64,000 nucleotides of DNA from Adenophora triphylla var. japonica (lineage: Eukaryota > Streptophyta > Magnoliopsida > Asterales > Campanulaceae), in the NCBI GenBank assembly GCA_022495995.1, contig JAFEMH010002444.1, forward strand, positions 62,001-126,000, given 5' to 3'. The first letter of the stretch is position 1; every line of letters begins with the position of its first letter. The translations under genes were made by a program, and so were the position numbers. Of the stretch, positions 32,170-44,456 are shown piece after piece. The notes beneath the pieces are model-generated. The model was given only the letters and a program-made list of their open reading frames with translations. It had not been told where the DNA came from and searched no databases.

Positions 32170-33220
32170 AATTTATTGCAATAGTTTTATGCATTAATAA
32201 ATGTGGAGCGGTACGTGAAGCAATTAACTTAGGCTTGTGTTGTTTGCTTGATAGGCTCACATCCAAGAGCTTGAGGAGGAAGTGAAGCTTTTAAAGAATC
32301 TCTCACATCCAAATATAGTGGTAAGTCTGGTGTGTGAGTGTGTTTAATTTTTCCCCTCCCTCTGCTGATGATTCTTATCAATGTCTGGTGTCTTTTGGTT
32401 CCAGAGATATCTGGGAATTGCTAGAGAGGACGACTCATTAAATATTCTGCTGGAGTTTGTTCCGGGTGGATCCATCTCTTCACTTTTGAGCAAATTTGGG
32501 TCATTCCCCGAGTCTGTAAGTTTCTGTTTCTCTGTTGGTACATCTTCAATTATGAAGCTTTTCACACCATTTCGGTCAAATTTAGGAAAGAGTCAAGGGA
32601 GCCAGACACATTGGCTCCACACCAGCTGAGAGTGCTTTTAATCATTCCGGGTGCTTAACTCGAGTCCCTTTTTTGCTTAAATATTCTTCATTGGCGGATG
32701 GCGAGAATATGCAAAGAACAGTTGCTTTTGAAGCTGTAGAAAATACCTTCAATTTTAATCTAGCTTTTGGAATTTGATACTAATTTCCTTAAATAATACC
32801 CATTCAGGTTTTAAGAGTGTACACGAAACAACTGTTGCTGGGATTGGAATACCTTCATAAAAATGGTATTATGCATAGAGACATCAAGGTAGTTCTATTC
32901 TGAGCGAATATACGCAAAATGTTTCATTTCTATCATTCAATTAGCTACGTATAAAATTACTGACATATGATACAAGGGCTGCATTAAGCTTGCAGACTTT
33001 GGTGCGTCCAAGAAAGTCGTTGAACTGGTAGGGACATTGTTCCTTTACTTTTATTTTCTACTTTCTTCATTTCGTTTTGCTTTTCAAACATTGTATCATA
33101 GCTAAGATTAACATGTCGTTGCAGGCTACGATGACCGGTGCCAAATCAATGAAGGGAACTCCATACTTGATGGCTCCTGAAGTTATTCTCCATACTAGAT
33201 ATAAACCAAAACATACATAA

Positions 33221-33736
33221 TCGTTCAAAAAAGCACAGATCTGTGTATTCTTATAGAGAGACGCACACAATAAAAAGAAGAGAAAGAGAAGGGCGAGAGA
33301 CGAATACCTGGAATTTGAAGAAGACTTCAAATGATTTCAGTGATGGGTGATGGCGGGGTGTTGATCCGAACCGACGGTGTCCATGGCATGAGAGATTTAT
33401 AAGTTGTAACAAGAGAGAGAGAAATGGAAGGTGGTGTTACGAATATATGCGGTGACGAAGGATAGCAATGGTGGCGGAGGACGGCGATGGTGGTGGCGGT
33501 GGCGGTGGTGGACGGTTGTTGTGGCTCTGTTTGTTTTTTAGAGAGAGGCTCTGCCCTCTCTATAATATTGTCTTAGATTAAATGGAGTGTTAGTAAATAT
33601 CCCATTCCACTATTTCATTTTTATGTTTTATATTTTTATTTTAATTTTTTGCAAAAGTTATATTTATACAATGTAAAATTTCGTCTTAAATTTTTTTAAT
33701 AAATAAAATTTATAACTTATTTTTCTATATATTATA
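33221..33736. other. Non-coding stretch between MAPKKK break and Helitron
   Basis: MAPKKK homology ends near 33200. The next 300 bp resemble a leader with GAGAGAGA runs and GGTGGCGGTGGCGG repeats; the Helitron 5' terminus may lie here or slightly downstream, but no convincing TC-type end was recognised. Confidence 0.4.
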
Positions 33737-34011
33737 CTCCCTCCATTCCAGGTCAGTGGAGACAAAAAATTTGGGCATACCGATTAAGGAATAATGAAAG
33801 TGTTGTGAGTAGGATATATTAAATAAGAGAGATGATGAGTGGGAGGAATAGTGATTTGATTGGTGTTGTGAGTGTAAAAATGGAGTAGATGGAGTTGGAG
33901 AGAGACTGAGTGGGGGGAATAGTGAAGATTCCTTTTCATTTTGGTTAGTCTCCATTGAGCTGGGACAAATCAAAAAGAAAATAAGTCTCCACTGAGCTGG
34001 GACAGAGAAAG
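33737..34011. mobile_element. Stowaway-type MITE
   Basis: CTCCCTCCATTCCAGGTCAG to GCTGGGACAGAGAAAG with TA on both sides; the inner arms CAGTGGAGAC and GTCTCCACTG are inverted. Confidence 0.83.
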
Positions 34012-34117
34012 TATATGATTTGTTATTTTATTTTTATTTATTTTTAGACTGTTGTTAAATTATTAACATTATCTAAATATATGTTCATTAATATTTGAGT
34101 TTTTTTAGATTATACAA

Positions 34118-34498
34118 ATGTATAGATCATCTATGAAAAGAAAAACGCATCTTACTGATGTGGACAACGATTCCATTAATTTATCGCAACGATCTTCTCA
34201 ACGATTACCATTGGCGGATATTTCTAATGGTAATTTTATTATTTACTTTATTATTATTTTAGCATATCCATTAATATCATGTGTATAAAATTAAATTATA
34301 AGAATGCATGATTTTATATTTATTTTTTTACTATCATATTAAATGAATTTATTTTTATTTTTAGTGGACTTATCATCGGGTAGTCATTTGATTTCACTGA
34401 GTAATCATCAAAGTTGTATTACGGCTCAAGGTAATATGTTATTGAATTTTGTCAATTTTGAAGTATTTTTATTATAAAGACAAATTCTAAAAAAAATT

Positions 34499-34591
<93 letters not shown>

Positions 34592-36671
34592 TATAATGTG
34601 ATTTTTTTATATAAATTTGTTAATTAATTTAGATCTAAGATAATAATACTTGATATACAGGTATTGGTGTGAATCATACAAATGAAAATCTTACTCCTAA
34701 TTCAAGTCATGACCGTGGATCTATATGTATGATTTTCTTTGTTAATTTACAATATTTTTCCTATTTTATTTTTATTTTTAATTTCTTAATAATCTTTTAT
34801 TAAAGAATAATTATTTTTCTTATTCAGCTAAATTTACGAGCATAGCATCAAGTGTACATAACACTTTCCACGGCACGCTCCTTGAGCCAAAAAAAATTGG
34901 ACGACCGAGAAAAACTATTTCTTCTTCTTTGGATTCTATTACGACAAATTTGTTAAAAGACGGTGAGAAAAGAAAAATCGGGAGACCAAGAAAGGTAGCT
35001 GCTTCTATTTTGGAATCTTCAAAGATAAATTTGGATGTTGATGGATTCAGTTCTGCAATTGAAGTTGAATTAATGAAAACAGTCCTATATCTGGTAAGTT
35101 ATATGTTTGATTTATTAATTAGTCAACTATATATTTTAAAGAGCTAAAATAAATATATTAATCGTTCTCAATATTCTTTTGACATTGTAAGAACAGATAA
35201 TGTAACATTAGCAAATAATACAACATTATTATCTCCTACTGTGAATTTAGGTAATGATTTTTTTTAATTGTTCAACATTTGATATTTTTAAATAAAACTA
35301 TTTATTATTACAAATTATTATTCAATAGTTTATGATAAAATATTTCATTAATACTAAGTCATATATTCCATTTGTATACAGAATCCGCGTTAATAAATAA
35401 TTCTCGCATGCATGCGACAACAAGTGAGTCGTTAATAAATCAGAAGGAAAAATTCAAGAAAGCGCGCGTCGGTAGAAGGCAAAAAGATTCGGACGAACAA
35501 TATAATACAGGTGTTTATTATTATTTTTTTCTCAAGTATATATTATATTATTATTTTCTCTGTATAGCCAATGAATTACTAACATAATTTAAATATTTAT
35601 CAATATATTGTAGTTTATGGGGATATAGGCGATCCTGAGTACGAATGTGCGAAATGTGGTGCGATGTTACGTATGATGAAAGGTTAAAAAGTACGCAAGC
35701 ATCAACACAACCTAAATTTTCATTATGCTGCATGAATGGAAAAGTTCAGATTGACCCATTAGTGCAGCCACCTAAGTTATTGAGTGATCTCTTAGAGAAC
35801 AAGCATCAAAAGAGTAAAAATTATAAAGACAATATTTGAGCGTACAATTCTATGTTCGCATTCACTTCAATGACTGGTGCAGTTGACCATGTCATAAACA
35901 ATGGTCGTGGTCCTTATTCGTTTAAATTGAAAGGAAAGAATGATCATATGATAGGTTCTTTATTGCCTCATGACGGCCATCCCCGTTTTTCTCAAACTTT
36001 ATATCTATGACACGGATAATGAAGTTAAAAATAGAATTAATGCTTTCAGGTATGTTTTTATTTAATTATTCGAGAATTATAATGTATATTACATATATTG
36101 TATGACTATCTTCTATTTATATGTCTGATTCTTTCACACAAGCAGGAAAGATAAAGATAAGCCTTCTTCATTCGATGAGTCAATTGTTGCTGATTTGAAA
36201 AATATGATAGATGTGCATAACCCTTATGCACAGATGTGTATGAGAATGGCCAGAGCACATATTGGAATGAAGAAAATATTAAATTGAGGCTTATAGGAAA
36301 GCGGGGTAGAGATGGAAAACCGTTTAATATGCCGACACCTCGAGAGGTCGCCGCTATAATTGAAGGTGATATTGATGATTCGGGTGATGTCGTGACATTG
36401 TTATTGAAAAGCGTAATGGGGATCTCAAACATATTCATGAATTTGATAAATCTTACCTTCCTCTACATTATCCTCTCGTTATTTGTATACGGTGAAGATG
36501 GATATTTCATGACATTCCGAGAAATAAACCTCCCGGGGCAAAGAGATCAAGTTTGTCAATAAAAGAGTTTTTATCTTTTTGACTTCCGGAGAGGATAAGA
36601 GAAGGATCACAGCTTATGAGAAGCGGTCGGTTGCTGCAGCAATTTATGGTTGATGCATATGTTATGATGGA
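34118..36671 (+). pseudogene. Helitron protein, N-terminal multi-exon part
   Basis: Short exons with GT-AG introns: 34118-34210, about 34365-34430, 34662-34727, 34828-35093, 35382-35510, then from 35611. The fourth exon has two AT-hook-like GRPRK motifs (KKIGRPRKT and RKIGRPRKV), suggesting DNA binding. From 35611 the sequence matches the Helitron-type N-terminal zinc-like region (CAKCGAM) and the helitron-like domain (LIGKRGRDGKPFNMPTPREV), but with a frameshift near 35670, a TGA at about 35837 and more shifts near 36230 and 36450. The block ends at the Copia insertion after LQQFMVDAYVMMDT. Confidence 0.75.
34501..34586. repeat. (AT)n microsatellite
   Basis: About 42 AT units in a Helitron intron. 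Confidence 0.95.
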
Positions 36672-36676
36672 TACAC

Positions 36677-38128
36677 TGTTGGGTATGCATGTTTTAACCC
36701 TCCTATTTTGTATTAGATTTGATTGATACCATAACCTCCTATTTATTTTAAGGACTTTAGGATCCTATGTAATGAAGCTTAGACTTCAATTTTTTTAACT
36801 AAGTCCATTTCATAGAATAGGTTAAATTTAGGCTTGAAGACTGGCTCAAGAATCATTGGATTTTAGGATTGCAGTTTCAAGGGTTCCTGAACCGCCTTTT
36901 TCAGAACCGCTTGGCAGAACCGCCTTTTGCCTTGAGATTCCTCTCATCTGAAACCGCTTGATCAATCAAGTGCAAACCGCACTTTTGGAAATCCTCTTCT
37001 GGTGGAACCGCCTTTTGTCAAACCGCTTGCCCCAGAACCGCCCCAATGATTGACTTCTTGAAGTGATCCTTTTATCCCCTTGGAATCCACGTCGCAATAT
37101 TAAATGTCAACCACCATATCTTGTCACGTGACCCGATGTCGGAGCAGATTCTGCAAAGATCTCATAAAGGTGACAGATGTCCTAACCACCTTGATTGCGG
37201 TGAGGTCGATCGGCTTTACTGCGCCAACAAACTCTAAAGGACAAAAGTGGATATCAGTGGACCAATGGGAAAGCATCAAGTACTGTCCTTGAACAGCTGT
37301 GTCCAACGGCTATATTTGAGATGCTTGGGTATAAATACCCCCAATCTTCACCATTTGAAGATTGCTTGAGAATTTGAAAGTACTGTGTTCATAGAAGCTG
37401 AAGCTCTGCCCAGAAATTATTCAACCCTTTGAATCTTCATCTTCATACTTCAAGAAATATTCCTAGCCCAGAAATCAAGCCTTAACACAATCAAGAATCA
37501 TTGTGCTCTACATCTCACAGATCTAAAGAGCCTTGATCTTGTTCTCACACACTCACCTCACTTGTTCTAATCACATAGATTAAACACTTGAGATACACTG
37601 GTTATAGTTTTGGATTTGTTCTTCATAGAAAAGATTTTATTGTACTTTGTAATCTCACAATACTTAATATAAAATCTCTCTTAGAAATCCAAGACTAACC
37701 ATCTTGGTAGTGGACGTAGATCGTTTATCGATTGAACCACTCCAAATAGCGTGTTCTTACTTTCTGCATTTATATTTCTTGTGCTTGCTAATTATTTATC
37801 TTTGTCTCTGTTTGATCTTTATTTAGCTATCCATTATTGTGAAATAGTGTTTGGAGTTAACAAAGTCAAAACCACACGTGTTTGTAAAACTGCACTTTCC
37901 AAAACCGCACCACCAAAACCGCATTTTACAAACCGCCTCTCAAAACCGCTTTACACTCTATTATTCCATTTGTGCATTTTACACTATCACTTGCGAGTCT
38001 ATTATCAACCGCTAAGAGAATTTTGTAAGCAAGAGGTTCAGTCTTTAAAAGAGGGCGAAAAATTTTAAACAGCTATTCCCCCCCCTCTAGCTGTATTTTC
38101 ACCCTTGTTGCCACCTTTGGGACCAACA
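36677..38128 (+). mobile_element. Copia 5' LTR
   Basis: TGTTGGGTATGC...TTTGGGACCAACA. It matches 48947-50398 with few differences. A GGTATAAATACCC TATA-box-like sequence at about 37328-37341 suggests the U3/R border. It holds 13 AACCGC hexamers, eight near 36886-37045 and five near 37900-38015. Confidence 0.95.
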
Positions 38129-38130
38129 AG

Positions 38131-38142
38131 TGGTATCAGAGC
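38131..38142 (+). other. Copia primer-binding site (initiator Met tRNA)
   Basis: TGGTATCAGAGC two bases after the 5' LTR, complementary to the 3' end of initiator methionine tRNA. Confidence 0.95.
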
Positions 38143-38199
38143 TTAACACATTTTAAAACCACTGTTTTTCAAGCTTAACAGCTTGTGTGCCGATTCGAT

Positions 38200-39215
38200 A
38201 TGGCAAATACAAAGACAATGACTACTGTTAACTATTCACACATTCCAATCTTGGACGAAGACCACTTTGACATCTGGAAGTGCCGAATGCTTATTCATTT
38301 GGAAACTATAGATGAAATGCTTTGGTGGAGTGCGTAATCAATGGCCCGTTAGTTCCAATGAAGGCCAACACAGATGCAACCACCAAGGTCAACAATTCCA
38401 GAGGTCAAAAAGCCAAAAGAAGAGTGGTCGGATAAAGAGAAGAGATTGGTTGCCTTGGACGGCAAGGCTAGGCACATCATTTACGGAACCCTCCCGTATC
38501 AACTCTACAAAGTGATGTACCTCAAAACCGCAAAGCGGATGTGGGATGCCATTGAGAGCTACCTCGAAGGTGATGATGAATGCAAGGAAACCAAATTATA
38601 TGCGGTTGAAAGATCATACAATAACTTCAACAGTAAAATCCAACGAAACCTTCTTGCGTCGAACCTACGACCGATATGTTGAGGTAGTTAATGCTTGTAG
38701 ATCTCTTGGCAAAACTTTAACCGATAAGGAAATCAATATGACTTTCCTATACGCTTTAGGTTCTAAATGGGTAAATAAGGCTACCTCTTTAGAAGACTCC
38801 AAAGTTTTGGGTACTTGGTCGTTAAGTAACTTGTACGCCAATCTTAGAGTCTATGAATTAAAATTAAATCATATTGAAGAGATTGAAGGAAAAACCAAAT
38901 CGCTTTACTATGTCCGTAGTGGAACAAGAGGAGAAACCATCTACATCCAACCAAACCACTTTGATCCTTCCATATCAACCTCATCACTCATCGAGATGGA
39001 TGATGATGATTTTGCCATGTTTGTGAAAAGATTCCAAAAATTTAGAAAATCCTCAAAACCTTTCACAAAATCATTTTCAAAAGGCAAACCTCTGCAACGT
39101 TTTCTAAAATTTGGAGATACAAAGAAAAAAAGAGTGATCTAGTTTGCTACAATTGTAGAAAACCTGGTCACTTTGCATCTGAGTGTCCCACAAACCTAAA
39201 TATGAATACATGAAA
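38200..39215 (+). pseudogene. Copia gag
   Basis: Begins MANTKTMTTVNYSHIPILDE, the usual start of SIRE-type Gag, with a frameshift near 38320 and others near 38640 and 39140. The middle (MWDAIESYLEGDDECKETKL, then NACRSLGKTLTDKEINMTFL) is the UBN2-type gag domain. A CCHC knuckle, CYNCRKPGHFASEC, lies at 39145-39186. A coiled, Lys/Glu-rich spacer follows to about 40100. Confidence 0.88.
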
Positions 39216-40442
39216 AGAAAACCTCTCTGCGAAATTTTCTCGTCGCAAGGGAATGGTTCTTGAGGAGGAAGAGAATTTCAAGGAATTAGCAACTTGGATT
39301 GAAACAGTTCGATGATGGAAGTGATGATGAAACCGAAGAGGTTAATCTACTGCTTAGTTGCGGATGCTTAGATGAATCGGATTACAGAGTCGATCGAGTT
39401 GCAAGATATGGAAGAAAAGGAGGTTTCTACAAAACTTCCAAATTTTAAATTGGATGATGATATCAAACTTACTCCTAGCATTAAGATAGGAAATTGCTCG
39501 TATTCACGTCCCATTTTTCCTCCTACAAATGCTCCACCTTCAAAAACTATTCCAAAGAAGAAAATTTTGAAAAAGGTGGTGGAAGAGGTTTCTTCCATGG
39601 AACATGAAAGGATGTTCAAGGAAGCTGAAATGGTGATCCATCGGTTCTCAAATCTTAAGAAAGCCTTAAGCTTAGCTCATGATGAACTTAATGCATGCAA
39701 GACGGAGAAAAGCGTGATGAGGTCGAAATTTCTAATCTTAAGGACCAAATCAAACAGATGACTCCTCTTCTTGATCAAAACCGCATCCTTGAAACTAAGG
39801 TTCTTGCACTTCAACTCGGGAATGATGACTTGGTAACCCCAAATCGACGATCGCCAAAAGATTATTGATTCGTGGCTCAAGTCTCAATCCACCAAGGATA
39901 AAATCATGGACTTCCAAGTTCCTCCTAGAACTAAGGATGGTCTAGGGTTTGGATGCGAGGAAGAGGAGAAGTGTGCATCCTCGAGTGAAAAGGATGAGGA
40001 ATTTCGAGAACTAACTAAAGAAATTCCCAAGACAAGCATGCTAAAGGAAAGGGTAAAGGAAGACAAGTAAATTATGTCTACCCTAAAGGAAAGCAATATG
40101 GGAAGAATTACGTGTTAAAACCTAAGAATTACGTGGAAGCACTGAAGAGGAAATGGCTTATGGAATTGGTAGAATCCTGCTCCAACCGCTTACGGTGGAA
40201 AAGGCGGTTCGCTAACTCCGGAGTCGACCGCGCTTCTTCTTCGACCGCTCCTCCCGCCTTCAAAAGCGGGAATAGCGTTCCCGTGAAATACGTGGTCAAA
40301 CCAAAGCCTGTTCCCTTTGTATCGATTTGGAATGTTAGCCGGAACCGCACCTCCCAAACCGCTTCCTTGTTCTAAACCGCATGCAACTCCTAAGAAGAGT
40401 AAGGAGTTAGTAAAACCTCATGAAGCTTGTAGCTATTATAAA

Positions 40443-41960
40443 TGTTACGTGTGTGATGGTTTAGGTCACAAGGCTGCGAGAATGCCTTTGCGGTTCACAT
40501 CAATGCCGGGAAGAGCAAACCTCCTTCTGTCAAACGAGGTGTGGGTCGTAAGGGTTGCTAACTTCGGGACCCGAGGAATAAAGGGGGACCTCGTTCTTAA
40601 TGTTTACATTTCGGGTCCTCTCGCTTCATGGCTGGTCACTCCAAGGATAATGAATGGTATCTTGACGGTGGGCCAAGACATATATTTGGAGATAGATCAT
40701 TGCTTGAAGATGTCGTTGAAGCAAGTGGTCCATCTGTAACCTTTGGTGACAACAACAAAGGCAAGACCATTGGATATGGTGTGATAAGGAGAGGAAACCT
40801 AACCATTGAGAAGGTTTCACTTGTTGATGGACTCAAGCACAACCTCCTTTCAATTTCTCAATTTTGCGACAAAGGAATGCTTTGCAACTTCACGTCATCA
40901 AATTTCTTTATCAAAGATAGCATTTCCGGCGTCACCCTACTCACAGGGATTCGTAAGAGTAATATTTACATTATTGATCTAAATTACGCATGTAGTATTA
41001 CTAATCTACTGTTTTGTAGCTAAGAATGTGAGCGAAAATAGTTGGCTATGGCACAAGAGGTTGAGCCACTTGAACTTCAAGTATCTTGCAAAGATTGGTA
41101 GGGAAAACCTCGTTCGTGGTTTACCTAAAGTGGCTGACCACCATCCAGAGAAATGCAGTGCATGCCAGCTTGGTAAGCGATCGCGTCGTCTTTCACCGAC
41201 AAGACCGCTCCTTCAACTTCAAGATGCTTACAAGCTGCTTCACATTGATTTGTTTGGACCCGTAACCACTTTGCCGACATTGGAGGAAATAGATATACCT
41301 TAGTGGTGGTGGATGATTATTCAAGATATACGTGGGTTGAGATGATGATTTCCAAAGATGATTGCTATGAGATTCTCACCGCACTTTTAGACGGCTCCAA
41401 ACTCAAAAAGAAGATGACATCGTTAGTGTTCGATCGAGATAATGGAACGTAATTTAAGAACAACGGTGTTGCTCGGTATTGTGATGACCGTAGGATTGAT
41501 CACAATTTTTCCACAGTTGGTGTTCCACAACAAAATGGGGTTGTGGAAAGGAAGAATAGGACGTTGATTGAGGCTGGAAAGACAATGATATACGAAGCGA
41601 AGCTACCTCGGTATTTTGGTGAAGCAATCAATACCGCATGCTTCACTCGTAACCGCTCCCTCATCAACAAAACCTATAATAAGACTCCCTATGAGCTTTG
41701 GCGAGGAAGAACCCCCAACATTGCATTCTTCTAGATCTTTGGTGCCAAATGTTTTGTCCTCTACAACGGAAGAGAAAATAGAGGTAAATTCGGAGCCAAG
41801 GCCGACGAAGGTATTTTTGTTGGGTATGCTAAACATTCTAAAGCTTTTCGTGTTTTCAATAAAACTAGTTTAAAAATAGTAGAGTCTGTCCATGTTACTT
41901 TCGATGAGCATTCTCTCCTTGAGCCACATTTGGCTCCAAATGTTGCTGATGATTTTGTTG
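40443..41960 (+). pseudogene. Copia second zinc knuckle, protease and integrase
   Basis: A second knuckle, CYVCDGLGHKAARM (40443-40484), has Met for the last Cys. Protease: WYLDGGPRHIFGD has DGG for the catalytic DSG. Integrase: LWHKRLSHLNFKYL with CSACQLGK supplies the HHCC zinc module; LHIDLFGPV, VFDRDNGT and GVPQQNGVVERKNRT supply the D,D35E core. Stops at about 41022, 41300, 41450 and 41733 break the frame. The end (IFVGYAKHSKAFRVFN) is the Copia integrase C-terminus. Confidence 0.88.
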
Positions 41961-42157
41961 AGCATAATGAACCGGGTGAACCATCTCAAACCGCACTTTG
42001 AACCTCAACCGCAAAATCCGGCACCCTCAGCGAAATTCCCTCAAACCGCAATTTTCAAACCGCACTGAAGTTCCTACTCCGGATGCAACTCCAAGGGAAG
42101 ATGAAGTTGAAAATTCCCCTATCCGGCTTATAGAACCTCTTCGTCAACTCACCTTCC

Positions 42158-43254
42158 ATGACTTATTTGAAGGATCTAACGATGTTCCAATTGAAGATCT
42201 TGACAAACCTCGATCAACCGAGACTTACCCCGAAGGTTCGTGAAGTCAGCAGTCACCCCCTCACTAATGTGATTGGTGATCTGTTTTCCGGTGTTCAAAC
42301 AAGGAGATCAAATTATGACGAGCATACTTCTCTTTTATCTCAAGTTGAACCCAAGAAGATTGATGAAGCACTCCAAGATTCCAGTTGGGTCGTTGCAATG
42401 CAAGAAGAACTCAACCAGTTTGAAAGATGCAAGGTCTGGACTTTGGTGCCTAGACCTCAGGATCAAGGAGTAATAGGAACTAAGTGGGTATTTAGGAATA
42501 AGATGGACGAGAATGGAAGCATCACTAGGAATAAAGCAAGGTTGGTTGCACAAGGATATAGGCAAGAAGAAGGAATTGATTATGATGAAACCTTTGCTCC
42601 AGTTGCAAGATTGGAAGCTATCGAGAATCTTCTTAGCCTACGCCTCTTTAAGCGTTTCAAGTTATATCAAATGGACGTAAAGAGTGCATTCCTTAACTGA
42701 ACCTGCAAGAGACCGTGTATGTTGCTCAACCTCCTGGATTTGAAGACTCCAAATTTCCCAATCATGTCTACAAACTCCAGAAAGCTTTGTATGGACTTAA
42801 GCAAGCTCCAAGGGCATGGTATGAGACTCTTTCTAAATTTTTACTAGAAAAAGGATTTAAACGTGGTAAAATTGATACAACTCTTTTTATTGCCAAATAT
42901 AATGAGCATACTTTACTTGTTCAAATTTATGTCGATGATATTATTTTTGGTTTTACTAATGAGTTACTTTGTAAGCGTTTCGAAAAGCTAATGAAAAGCA
43001 AGTTTGAGATGAGCATGATGGGAGAATTAACATTCTTCCTCGGGCTTCAAATCAAGCAATGCGAAGAAGGTATTTTCCTCAGCCAAGCTAAATACACCAA
43101 GGAGCTAATAAAGAAGTTTGGATTAGAAAATGCTAAAGCATATGATACTCCTATGGCCACCGGCAATAAGCTAGATAAGGATCTCAAAGGTAAGAAGGTT
43201 GATCAAACTTTATATCGAGGTATGATCGGCTCATTGCTTTACTTAACTCGCTAG
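42158..43254 (+). pseudogene. Copia reverse transcriptase
   Basis: All RT motifs can be read: [87 protein letters not shown] and the active site IYVDDIIFG (codons at about 42928-42939). One stop (TGA, near 42698) lies where [10 protein letters not shown] continues, and the frame resumes at 42715. Otherwise the domain is well preserved. Confidence 0.92.
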
Positions 43255-43872
43255 TAGGCCGGATATTATGTTTAGTGTCCGTGTATGTGCTCGCTATCAA
43301 GCGCATCCTAGAGAAGCACATCTTATTGCGATCAGCGTATAATTCGCTATTTATCCGGAACTACTAACCTTGGACTTTGGTATTCCAAAGATTCGAACTT
43401 CGATCTTGTAGGTTATTCAGATGCAGATTATGCGGCTTGTACTATTGACAGAAAAGCACTAGTGGTACTTGTCATTTCCTCGGGAACCGACTAGTGGCTT
43501 GGGCCAGCAAGAAGCAAGCATCAGTTTCAGTGTCAACCACGAGAGTGAGTATATTGTCACGTAGTTGTTCTTTGTCAAATCCTTTGGATGAAGCGAAGCT
43601 TGGTGGACTATGGAATCCATGAAGGGAATTGCCCCATCATGTGTGACAACACTTCAACTATTTCGCCTCCAACAACCCCTGTCATGCATTCCAAGACCAA
43701 GCATATAGATATCAAGTATCATTTCCTCAAAGACCATGTGGAGAAGAGGAATATCCATTTAGAGTATGTGGGGACGAACAACCGCAGTTGCCGATATCCT
43801 CACAAAAGCTCTTGACTCCAAGAGATTTTCTTTTCTCAGAGGAGAAATGGGTATGCTTGAACTTAAATAAAT
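43255..43872 (+). pseudogene. Copia RNase H
   Basis: In changing frames one reads VGYSDADYAACTIDRK, a LVAWASKKQ-like block, IMCDNTSTI and HSKTKHIDIKYHFLKDHVEK, followed by an ILTKAL-like end. The DADYA Asp and CDN Asp of the catalytic set are visible. Several frameshifts occur. Confidence 0.85.
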
Positions 43873-43939
43873 TCCATACTCTTTATATGCTAACTTGTTT
43901 GTTGCGATTAGGTTGAAATTCCTTTGGAATCAAACCGCC

Positions 43940-44456
43940 TCTGTTGAAACCGCCCATTCCAAAACCGCAAGCAGTCCAACCGCCTGCATACAACTCCAAA
44001 CCGCTCATGCAGTCTGACCGCTTGGATCAAAACCGCGTTTCAACATGAAGTAATCTCTGTCTATTTTTATTGCTTATCTTTATTAAAAAAAAAAAAACTG
44101 TTCAAATTCTTTATTTATCTTTAATTTTTATTTTGACATAAGGGTATTTTTGCAAATATTTTCCCTCAAATATTTAAATTTTAGAGCATTTAATGCTAAG
44201 GGGACATGAGCATTTAAAGCCCTCATGTCAGCCGTCATAGAGAGATGTGCAGGAGGTGAAAGGGTGTAACAGTTGGTTTAATTCAATCATTCTTTCTGAC
44301 CAACTGCCTCCACCCCTTCACCCTATATAAACCTTGTTTGGTGAAACAAAAACCTTTTCTGCCAAACTCTCTGCAACCGTACCCTTCTACCAACTCTCTC
44401 ACTCTCTCTCTCTAAAACCCTTTACAAACTCCCATTTTCAAAACCTTTATCTGTCA
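43940..44456 (+). other. Spacer between RNase H and env-like frame
   Basis: About six AACCGC hexamers cluster at 43943-44038. CCCTATATAAACC at 44322-44334 resembles a TATA box, 120 bp before the env-like ATG, so an internal promoter is possible. Confidence 0.5.

Larger units (their letters stand above)
26110..33220 (+). pseudogene. Truncated NPK1/ANP-like MAPKKK gene
   Basis: Residues match plant MAPKKKs of the NPK1/ANP type, which activate a MAPKK in cytokinesis and oxidative stress. Exons: 26110-26427, 26531-26572, 32255-32320, 32405-32515, 32808-32888, about 32977-33027, 33125-33220, all phase 0. Visible are the conserved N-terminus [14 protein letters not shown], the glycine loop GCGAFGRV, the lysine of LLAVKQ, HRDIK, DFG and [10 protein letters not shown]. 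Damage: the GANILVD segment with the catalytic-loop Asn is lost where the exon 6 acceptor should be; the usual Trp of GTPYWMAPE is Leu; homology stops after kinase subdomain VIII around 33200, so the rest of the kinase and the whole regulatory C-terminus are absent. Intron 2 holds a 5.3-kb Gypsy element in opposite orientation. At best a kinase-dead peptide of about 254 residues could be made. Confidence 0.9.
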
